From: Spirochaetaceae bacterium
Lineage (GTDB): Bacteria; Spirochaetota; Spirochaetia; Treponematales; Breznakiellaceae
DNA: 13,051 nt
Assembly (NCBI GenBank): GCA_031280115.1
Contig: JAITHF010000241.1
Span: forward strand, 1 to 13,051
Direction: 5' to 3'
This document shows positions 8,135-13,051 of this stretch, one piece after another (the stretch's first letter is position 1; each line of letters starts with the position of its first letter). The notes under the pieces are model-generated. The model had not been told where the DNA came from, ran no database searches, and saw only the letters and a program-made list of their open reading frames with translations. Both the position numbers and the translations under genes were made by a program.

Positions 8135-8908
8135 ATGAAAACTATGAAAGCGATGAAAAATATGAAAATATTAAAAACGCTGGCGAGCTGCGGCGGTATA
8201 GCCGCCCTCGCGCTCCTTTTGACGGTTTCCTGTTCGGCGCGGGTAAACGGCACGCTGCATCAGGAGGGATCAGGGAGTATCTTCCTGCGGGCGGCTTTGG
8301 AGCCCCGGATGGCGGCGCTTATCCGGTCCCTGTCCCGTCTTAACAACCCGTCGGCGCCGCCAAAAGAAACCATCCTTGACGGACGCGCTATCGGCGCGTC
8401 TATCAGCGCGGCGCCTGGGGTAACATCCGCTTCGCTGGGCAATACCAATCCGGTTACGATTGAGGGGCCCATCGAGATTGGGCGGATGGACTCGTTTCTC
8501 GCGCTTCCCGGAAATCAGGGGGCCAGCCGGTTCATCACCTACCAGAAGGCCGGTTCAGGCGGGCGGTTTACCTTGCGCCTCAACCGGGATATAAGCCCGA
8601 AGGTCATGGCGCTCCTTTCGCCGGACGCGGCGGACTATCTTTCGGCGCTTATGGCGCCGGCAGCAACCGGCGAGGCCCTTTCCAAAACAGAGTACCTTAG
8701 CCTGGTGCGCTCGGTATACGGCAGGGACATCGCCGAAGAGATAGCCGGCGCCCGTGTACGGGCTACAGTGGACTTCCCCGGCCCCATAAGCGCCATTCGC
8801 GGCGGAACCGTTTCCGGCGCCTCAAAGAACCGCGCCGAGTTCGATATTCCCCTGCTTGACCTTTTGGTGCTGGAAACAGAGCTGGAATACGAAGCCTTAT
8901 GGAACTGA
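8135..8908 (+). CDS. Lipoprotein of unknown function
   Basis: The 257-aa product has a basic N-terminus, a hydrophobic core (IAALALLLT) and a spirochaete-style lipobox ending at C33 (LTVSC), so it should be a lipid-anchored envelope protein. I do not recognise a family in the mature part. It opens with ARVNGTLHQEGSG, has Gly/Ala/Ser-rich strand-like segments, a helical stretch about 173-195, and a C-terminal strand pattern ending in LLVLETELEYEALWN. Start choice is unclear. Four in-frame ATG codons sit exactly nine bases apart (8135, 8144, 8153, 8162), each followed by an AAA or AAAA run, and no strong Shine-Dalgarno precedes them. Any of the four leaves a working signal peptide. It is divergent from the outer-membrane protein gene. 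Confidence 0.7.
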   Translation: MKTMKAMKNMKILKTLASCGGIAALALLLTVSCSARVNGTLHQEGSGSIFLRAALEPRMAALIRSLSRLNNPSAPPKETILDGRAIGASISAAPGVTSASLGNTNPVTIEGPIEIGRMDSFLALPGNQGASRFITYQKAGSGGRFTLRLNRDISPKVMALLSPDAADYLSALMAPAATGEALSKTEYLSLVRSVYGRDIAEEIAGARVRATVDFPGPISAIRGGTVSGASKNRAEFDIPLLDLLVLETELEYEALWN

Positions 8909-8986
8909 CCTCTGAGAATAGCAGTGAACAGGGACCGGCGCGGCAGGGCGCAGAAATTTAACATTGAAACCTAGGAGTGTAAAACT

Positions 8987-9277
8987 ATGTTATTGAGTAA
9001 GACAGTCAACGGGATAGCATACAAGCTGTCTAAATCAATCGAGGATGAATACATCATCACGTATAATAACAGCGGAAGTGATGACGCTGATGACGGTGAT
9101 GGTGATATCGAAGTGTTCAAGACCGACGACCATACGTTCGCTATGACGGTGTGGGAAGCGTGGCTTGAACGGTATGATGAGTTCAAAGAATCAATAGACG
9201 TGTATGAGTGGATGGGGCATGAATTCTTCCAGTCGAATCCTCATCTGCCATCGTATGAGGATTTACTGGAAAACTAA
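8987..9277 (+). CDS. Small, strongly acidic protein of unknown function
   Basis: A good ribosome site (AGGAGT) precedes ATG with normal spacing, which supports a real 96-aa gene. By eye the product has 23 Asp/Glu against 6 Lys/Arg. It has a Gly/Asp-rich acidic run (DDADDGDGDIE, about 32-42) followed by a Trp/Phe/Tyr-rich helical half (TVWEAWLERYDEFKESIDVYEWMGHEFF). There is no signal peptide or membrane segment, so it is probably cytosolic. Base composition is visibly lower in GC than the flanking genes, which hints at different ancestry. No family is recognised. Small acidic proteins of this kind include immunity, inhibitor and DNA-mimic proteins, but nothing here identifies one. Confidence 0.65.
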   Translation: MLLSKTVNGIAYKLSKSIEDEYIITYNNSGSDDADDGDGDIEVFKTDDHTFAMTVWEAWLERYDEFKESIDVYEWMGHEFFQSNPHLPSYEDLLEN

Positions 9278-9328
9278 CAGCCTAACCGGGCAAAGATAAA
9301 AAAACAATAGATAGGAAAGCAACAAGCC

Positions 9329-9358
9329 GGGGGTTTTCCGGCGAACCGGATAACCCCC
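9329..9358. terminator. Strong hairpin between convergent genes
   Basis: The arms 9329-9341 and 9346-9358 pair over 13 positions with a single T-T mismatch around a CGAA tetraloop. It lies 51 bases after the acidic-protein stop and 12 bases beyond the propeller-gene stop, so it can serve both strands. Neither side has a long U tract. Confidence 0.65.
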
Positions 9359-9370
9359 TTAGGGCTGCTC

Positions 9371-10471
9371 TTAGGGGGCGAGGGTGATGGCGCTGGTTAT
9401 GGCGCTTATTCCGGGTGCCGGCAGGTCGGTCTTTACCCCGTCCCGCCAGTAACAGGCTCTCACGCTGCCATCCTTATAGTAGCCCGCGGCGTACACCGAG
9501 CCGCCGGCTACCGCAATAGAAACCGCGGCGGCTTCGGTTCCAGAAGCGGGAAGCAGGGTGACGGCGCTGTTTTTCCAGTAACAGGCGTTCCTGCTGCCGT
9601 CGCTGTAGTAGCCCGCGGCGTACACCGAGCCGCCGGCTACCGCGATAGAAACCGCCTGGGCGCTGGTTCCAGAGGCCGGCAGCTCAGTCTTGACCCCGTC
9701 CTGCCAGTAACAGGCGGTACGGTCGTCAGCGCCGGCTGAATAGACCGAGCCTTCCGCTACGATAACATCTCGGGCGCTGGCGTCGCTAAAGGCGTAAGAA
9801 TCAAGATAGATAAGCTCCCCGCCTTTCCACACGCAGGCTTCATAGCGCGGGTGGGACACCGCGTAGCCTGCGGTGTAGACCAAGCCGCCAGCAACGGCCA
9901 CGGCGTAGGCTTCGGCGCTGGTTCCGGCGCCGTCAAGGGCCGTAAGTTCCCCGTCTTTCCAGTAACAGGCTCTCCAGACGCCCCGGTCCTTATACGAACC
10001 GGCAATATACACCGAGTTTTCAGCCACGGCCACGGCGTTGGCGCGGGCGGCGTCTCCGGTAAAGGGCAGGCTGGCCTTGACCCCGTCTTTCCAGTAGCAG
10101 GCGCGGCCGCCCGCTTCCCCGGCCACATAGACCGAGCCGCCAGCAACGGCGATACTGCTGGCCCGGGCGTCGTCCCCGTCAAGGGCCGCAAATTCCCCGT
10201 CTTTCCAGTAACAGGCTCTCCAGACGCCCCGGTCCTTATACGAACCGGCAATATACACCGTTGCTGCCGGCGGAACCTCCGGGTCAGCAGCGCCGTTTTC
10301 TACCTTTTCTACGTTTTCTACGTTTTCTATAGGGCCGCTTGCTGCCTCTGCCTCTGCGCCCGCCGTGTCAGGCAGGGCGCCGGATGCGGCGCCGGCGCCG
10401 GAACTGGCGCAGGACGCGAAGCACATACCCAGCATAAGGCCGAGTATGCCTATTCCACTAGGTTTCACCAT
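9371..10471 (-). CDS. Lipoprotein with seven propeller-like repeats
   Basis: The 366-aa product has an N-terminal hydrophobic signal and a lipobox-like CFASC (Cys at 21). A low-complexity Ala/Gly/Glu linker follows (22-68) containing ENVENVEKVEN, encoded by nine-base repeats. From about 72 to the end are seven repeats of 40-45 residues with the consensus VYxAGxYxDG..ACYWKDG...LP..GT.A.A.SIAVAGGS. Seven such strand-rich units suggest a seven-bladed beta-propeller on a lipid anchor, probably facing the periplasm or cell surface. The ligand is unknown. Blades 1 and 3 share 68 identical bases, so the array is still being remodelled. AAGGAGA, about five bases upstream, supports the ATG at 10471. 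The gene is divergent from trxB. Confidence 0.8.
   Translation of the reverse strand: MVKPSGIGILGLMLGMCFASCASSGAGAASGALPDTAGAEAEAASGPIENVENVEKVENGAADPEVPPAATVYIAGSYKDRGVWRACYWKDGEFAALDGDDARASSIAVAGGSVYVAGEAGGRACYWKDGVKASLPFTGDAARANAVAVAENSVYIAGSYKDRGVWRACYWKDGELTALDGAGTSAEAYAVAVAGGLVYTAGYAVSHPRYEACVWKGGELIYLDSYAFSDASARDVIVAEGSVYSAGADDRTACYWQDGVKTELPASGTSAQAVSIAVAGGSVYAAGYYSDGSRNACYWKNSAVTLLPASGTEAAAVSIAVAGGSVYAAGYYKDGSVRACYWRDGVKTDLPAPGISAITSAITLAP
9947..10014 (-). repeat. Internal DNA repeat in the propeller gene, copy in blade 3
   Basis: These 68 bases are identical to 10193-10260, exactly 246 bases (82 codons, two blades) away. They code for the same VYIAGSYKDRGVWRACYWKDGE segment in blades 3 and 1. 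The flanks are also similar but have point differences. Confidence 0.9.
10193..10260 (-). repeat. Internal DNA repeat in the propeller gene, copy in blade 1
   Basis: This is the partner of 9947-10014, with 68 of 68 bases identical. The other blades differ far more at the DNA level, which points to recent duplication or gene conversion between blades 1 and 3. Confidence 0.9.
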
Positions 10472-10566
10472 AAAAATCTCCTTATATGATGGGGAGAAGC
10501 ATACCAGTTCCCCGCTCGTATAGCAAGACCCGGGGAAGGCGGAAACCCAGCCGCCTGCTTGACCGC

Positions 10567-10595
10567 TTGGTTTTGCGCCTGTTTCAAAGTATAGT
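10567..10595 (+). promoter_or_regulatory. Candidate trxB promoter
   Basis: TATAGT (10590-10595, 5 of 6) stands 17 bases after TTGGTT (10567-10572, only TTG conserved). The predicted start would leave a leader of roughly 25 bases, with GAGGA before the ATG at 10629. The -10 box matches the one proposed for the outer-membrane protein gene. Confidence 0.4.
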
Positions 10596-10628
10596 ATGTT
10601 TGAGTTTTACGCTCAATGAGGATGTGTT

Positions 10629-11546
10629 ATGACGCCAGATGCGGATTTGATGATTCTAGGAGCCGGCCCGGCGGGTCTTGCCGCGGCTCAGTACGGAGCC
10701 CGGGCCAACCTGCGGGTCGCGGTGATCGAAGCCCTGAGTGTAGGCGGGCAGGCGCTTCATATTGACCGCTTGGAAAATTATCCCGGCCTTGCCCCGGTGT
10801 CCGGCCAAGAGTTCGCCCTTGCCATGCGGCGCCAAGCCGAAGATTTAGGCGCGGTCTTTATTATGGAAAAGGCCGGGTCCCTTGAAAAAGACGGGGGTAT
10901 TTTTACCGCGGCCCTTGCAAGCGGCAGGAGCCTTACGGCCCGATCGGCGGTTGCCGCGACCGGCGCGAAGCACCGGGCCTTAGGCGTTCCCGGGGAGGAG
11001 CGGCTGGCAGGCAGCGGGGTTTCGTACTGCGCGGCCTGCGACGGCCCTTTTTTCAGGAACAAGCGGGTTTTTGTGGTAGGCGGCGGGGACGCGGCCTGCG
11101 ACGAGGCCCGGTTCCTTTCGCGCCTCTGCGCGGAAGTGGTGCTTATCCACAGGCGGGGCGCGCTCCGGGCGCAGAAAGCCCTTGCCAGCAGGATACAGGG
11201 CAGCCCCCGTATTGAGACGCGCTTTCATACGCGGCTGCGCGGGATTCAGGGGGAAAGCGCGGTACGCTCCCTTGTTTTAGAGCGTCTTGATACAGGGGAG
11301 CGGTATGAGGAAGATGCTGACGGGGTGTTTATCTGTGTGGGGATTACCCCTCAAACAGCGGGGCTTCCCCGGCTTTCTTTGGACGGCGAAGGGTATATAC
11401 TGACGGATCAGGCTATGGCCACATCCCTTGCCGGCCTGTTTGCCGCCGGAGACGTGCGCTCCTGCCCGTTCAGGCAGGCGGTCGTAGCCGCCGCGGAGGG
11501 CGCGGTGGCGGCGCACAGCGCCGCCTCTTATATCGCCTGCGGGTAG
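10629..11546 (+). CDS. trxB: Thioredoxin reductase (NADPH, FAD)
   Basis: At 305 aa this is the usual size for low-molecular-weight bacterial thioredoxin reductase. It has the FAD motif GAGPAG at 11-16, the redox-active CAAC at 134-137 followed by DG, the NADPH motif GGGDAA at 151-156, HRR at 174-176 for the 2'-phosphate, and a second FAD motif with AAGDVR (272-277) and FRQAVVAAAEGAVAA. The active site is CAAC where the commonest form is CATC, a tolerated variant. The enzyme uses NADPH to reduce thioredoxin in the cytosol, which matters for an anaerobe facing oxygen stress. A GAGGA ribosome site supports the ATG. Its last 19 bases overlap the convergent apt gene. No thioredoxin gene is in view. 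Confidence 0.93.
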   Translation: MTPDADLMILGAGPAGLAAAQYGARANLRVAVIEALSVGGQALHIDRLENYPGLAPVSGQEFALAMRRQAEDLGAVFIMEKAGSLEKDGGIFTAALASGRSLTARSAVAATGAKHRALGVPGEERLAGSGVSYCAACDGPFFRNKRVFVVGGGDAACDEARFLSRLCAEVVLIHRRGALRAQKALASRIQGSPRIETRFHTRLRGIQGESAVRSLVLERLDTGERYEEDADGVFICVGITPQTAGLPRLSLDGEGYILTDQAMATSLAGLFAAGDVRSCPFRQAVVAAAEGAVAAHSAASYIACG

Positions 11547-12061
11547 GTAATCAGGGTTTGGACAGGAATACCGCCCAGGGCCTCTTGATAGTTCAGGAAC
11601 GGCAGCCCTACGACCCCGAATATCTCAGGGACTTCCGCGCCGGCGGCGTTTAGAAGCTCCCTCGCCGCTTTGAGGGTTCCGCCGGTAGCGATAAGGTCAT
11701 CCATAAGCAGCACCTTTTTGCCCCTGGGCACATCTTCCGCATGGATTTCTATCTCCGCTTCGGTGTATTCAAGCTGATACTTCTTGGAAATAATCTTTCC
11801 CGGCAGTTTGCCTTTTTTGCGGATGAGGATAAGGGGGATGCCCATCCTGACCGCGAAGGGCGCGGCGAACACAAAGCCCCTTGCCTCAATGCCGCCTACC
11901 GCGTCAATGGGTTTGCCTTGGCAGCGCGCGGCCATCTGGTCAATACAATACGAAAACGCTTTGGGTTCCATCAAAATACTGGTAATATCATAGAACAGTA
12001 TCCCTTTCTTGGGAAAATCAGGAACTTTCCTTATATAATCATCGAGCTGTATAGCATCCAC
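11528..12061 (-). CDS. apt: Adenine phosphoribosyltransferase
   Basis: The 177 aa match the standard Apt length. The N-terminal IRKVPDFPKKGILFYDIT segment, GGIEARGFVFAAPFA (56-70), the flexible-loop KGKLPGK (83-89) and the PRPP loop VLLMDDLIATGGT (117-129) are all characteristic. It converts adenine plus PRPP to AMP in the cytosol. The start is GTG at 12061, fixed by AAGGAG at 12075-12070 eight bases upstream; the nearby ATG (12057-12055) is out of frame. A well-spaced promoter lies upstream, leaving a leader of about 50 bases that is A/T-rich. The 3' end overlaps trxB on the opposite strand by 19 bases, so no terminator fits between them. Confidence 0.96.
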   Translation of the reverse strand: MDAIQLDDYIRKVPDFPKKGILFYDITSILMEPKAFSYCIDQMAARCQGKPIDAVGGIEARGFVFAAPFAVRMGIPLILIRKKGKLPGKIISKKYQLEYTEAEIEIHAEDVPRGKKVLLMDDLIATGGTLKAARELLNAAGAEVPEIFGVVGLPFLNYQEALGGIPVQTLITYPQAI

Positions 12062-12121
12062 AGCGATTACTCCTTGTTTCTTTTTTGTATTTTTATATTT
12101 TTCTACGGCGCTGGCGGAACC

Positions 12122-12150
12122 ATCCTAGTACGCCCGCTCCCCCTTGTCAA
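12122..12150 (-). promoter_or_regulatory. apt promoter
   Basis: On the minus strand a perfect TTGACA (12150-12145) is followed by 17 bases and TAGGAT (12127-12122, 4 of 6). The -35 box is embedded in the left end of the 57-bp repeat and abuts its CCCCC-TG-C-GGGGG-type palindrome. Confidence 0.6.
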
Positions 12151-12258
12151 CCCCCTGCGGGGGATTCACGTGCTTCTTGCAGCGAGAGGGTTTGCAATTT
12201 TAGTCACCCCCTGCGGGGGATTCAGGTGCTTCTTGCGGGGATAGGGTTTGCACGTTTA
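12146..12258. repeat. Two-copy tandem repeat of 57/56 bp with palindromic head
   Basis: Copy A (12146-12202) and copy B (12203-12258) share GTCA, the palindromic CCCCCTGCGGGGG, ATTCA, GTGCTTCTTGC and AGGGTTTGCA in the same order. A third start, GTCACAACCCTGAAGG (from 12259), looks like a decayed copy. The palindrome could fold or bind a dimeric protein. Copy A also supplies the apt -35 box. Confidence 0.8.
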
Positions 12259-12334
12259 GTCACAACCCTGAAGGATGCGCCTCAGCGGACTTCGATGGCG
12301 TTAGCGGCTCAACGCAGGAAGCATTAGCGGGTGG

Positions 12335-12359
12335 TTTGGAGGGTCTATGACCCTCCAAA
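12335..12359. terminator. Strong 11-bp hairpin inside R1
   Basis: TTTGGAGGGTC and GACCCTCCAAA pair perfectly around the loop TAT, and T-rich TTCTCTTT follows on the plus strand. It looks like a rho-independent terminator, but no plus-strand gene ends nearby. It is more likely a compact form of the longer arm pairing in R2 and R3. Confidence 0.45.
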
Positions 12360-12371
12360 TTCTCTTTAAGA

Positions 12372-12399
12372 GGCGCGAAGCGCCGACAGCCTCCGGCTG
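12372..12399. repeat. Two small adjacent hairpins in R1
   Basis: GGCGC-GAA-GCGCC (12372-12384) is followed two bases later by CAGCC-TCC-GGCTG (12387-12399). The second recurs in R2 at 12574, and in R3 as its exact reverse complement. Confidence 0.55.
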
Positions 12400-12502
12400 T
12401 TTCAGCAGTCGTTGTTTGCACTATGAGCCGCGAAACAGGAAGCGCCGGTAATTCATTATTATATAATGATTTATGCGGTGGCAGGAACTTATGCGCGAAC
12501 CG

Positions 12503-12734
12503 CAGGATGTTATCACCGCGCTTTACAGGCGCACGGGCTCAACGCAGGAAGCCTTTGGTTGGGGGTTTGGGGGCAGCCTCCGGCTGTTTCAGCAGCCGTA
12601 GTTCGCACTATGATTCGCAAGACATGAAGCGCTGATAAAAGAGCCCCCCAAATTCTCTTTAAAAGCGCACGCGCAGCGCAGCGCTCATAATCAAAAAACA
12701 CAAAACCGCGCCGCAGGAAGTTATCATCCTGCCT
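12503..12734. repeat. 232-bp tandem repeat, copy R2
   Basis: It aligns to 12735-12966 at a constant offset of 232 with no net insertion or deletion. My hand count over about 200 bases gives roughly 26 substitutions, near 87% identity. Outer arms TTTGGGGGC (from 12566) and GCCCCCCAAA (12643-12652) can pair around an interior of about 65 bases. The last 21 bases are a junction module. Confidence 0.85.
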
Positions 12735-12966
12735 CAGGAAGTTATCACCGCGCTTTACAGGCGCACGGGCGCAGCGCAGGTAGCCTTTGGTTGGGGGTTT
12801 GGGGGCAGCCGGAGGCTGTTCCCTTATGCGGAGTTCGCGCTATGAGCCGCAAACCATGAAGCGCCGGTAAAAAAGCCCCCCAAAAACTCTTAAAAAGCGC
12901 ACGTGCAGCGCAGCGCTCATAATCAAAAAACATAAAACCCTGCCGCAGGATCGTACGTGCACGCCA
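12735..12966. repeat. 232-bp tandem repeat, copy R3
   Basis: This is the second copy of the 232-bp unit. Its internal palindrome reads CAGCC-GGA-GGCTG, the reverse complement of the R2 version. Its final 21 bases are already the first unit of the perfect 21-bp array. Confidence 0.85.
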
Positions 12967-13051
12967 TAGGATCGTACGTGCACGCCATAGGATCGTACGT
13001 GCACGCCATAGGATCGTACGTGCACGCCATAGGATCGTACGTGCACGCCAT
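12947..13051. repeat. Perfect 21-bp tandem array, five copies, open at the window edge
   Basis: Units start at 12947, 12968, 12989, 13010 and 13031 and are identical in all 105 bases. Each begins AGGATCGTACG and contains the palindromes CGTACG and GTGCAC. Length 21 keeps reading frames open on the minus strand (heptads such as HVRSYGV), but there is no evidence of translation. There are no unique spacers, so it is not a CRISPR array. It probably continues beyond the window. Confidence 0.97.

Larger units (their letters stand above)
12299..12501. repeat. Degenerate mosaic copy of the ~232-bp repeat (R1)
   Basis: It shares GGCTCAACGCAGGAAGC (12306; 12536 in the next copy), AAATTCTCTTTAA, CAGCCTCCGGCTGTTTCAGCAG and ACTATGAGCCGC with the copies to the right. 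However, the spacings differ (offsets 230, 293 and 187), so modules are shuffled. It also holds an AT-rich palindrome (stem 12453-12459 with 12463-12469) absent from the other copies. No convincing gene is present. Confidence 0.6.

Noticed and set aside
12513..12933. Two 62-codon minus-strand reading frames (12513-12701 and 12745-12933) with about 77% identical products.
   Set aside because: They are simply the two 232-bp repeat copies read in one frame. About 14 of 62 residues differ from roughly two dozen base changes, so there is no sign of protein-level constraint, and no ribosome site is evident. Another frame (12840-13046) is equally open.
12481..12960. Integron attC-like sites (Treponema denticola has an integron).
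   Set aside because: A GCTCAAC matching RYYYAAC occurs in R1 and R2 but is not conserved in R3, and no paired GTTRRRY site or cassette genes were found.
12840..13046. Minus-strand frame encoding HVRSYGV heptads followed by a hydrophobic tail.
   Set aside because: The heptads come from a 21-bp repeat whose length is a multiple of three, so open frames are automatic. No start signal or known family supports a gene.
12947..13051. CRISPR array.
   Set aside because: Repeats abut directly with no variable spacers, and no cas genes are in view.

Overview
The window reads as spirochaete chromosome, most likely a termite-gut-type Treponema or close relative. This is inference, not a search result. 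The grounds are a trimeric electron-bifurcating-type [FeFe] hydrogenase, loose spirochaete-style lipoboxes, a secreted CsgG/LpoB-like plus SUMF1 fusion, outer-membrane proteins and GC-rich protein-coding DNA. Genes fill roughly bases 1-12061. The last ~990 bases hold no convincing gene and are built of repeats.

Left part (1-4150): the end of a hydrogenase operon, hydC (NuoE-like, 5' end cut by the window edge), hydB (NuoF-like with FMN/NADH site) and hydA (H-cluster subunit). They are co-directional with 12-15 base gaps and good ribosome sites, and a 12-bp-stem hairpin closes the operon. Together they should form a cytosolic complex coupling NADH and ferredoxin to H2 production or uptake.

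Middle (4200-8987): a purine-type phosphoribosyltransferase with its own candidate promoter. Next is a secreted CsgG/LpoB-like plus SUMF1 protein that lacks the FGE cysteines. A convergent gene encodes a probable outer-membrane beta-barrel (possibly Wzi-like) that may be translated from a leaderless mRNA. A divergent lipoprotein of unknown function follows.

Right part (8987-12145): a small, very acidic, lower-GC orphan; a strong hairpin; a convergent lipoprotein made of seven repeats of about 42 residues (a predicted seven-bladed beta-propeller); then divergent trxB (thioredoxin reductase), whose 3' end overlaps convergent apt (adenine phosphoribosyltransferase, GTG start).

Right edge (12146-13051): a two-copy 57/56-bp palindromic repeat carrying the apt -35 box, a mosaic repeat copy, a 232-bp tandem repeat pair with no indels, and a perfect 21-bp tandem array running off the window. 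Related 21-bp modules starting with an AGGA core sit at every junction of the larger repeats. This nested repeat system is the least explained part of the window.
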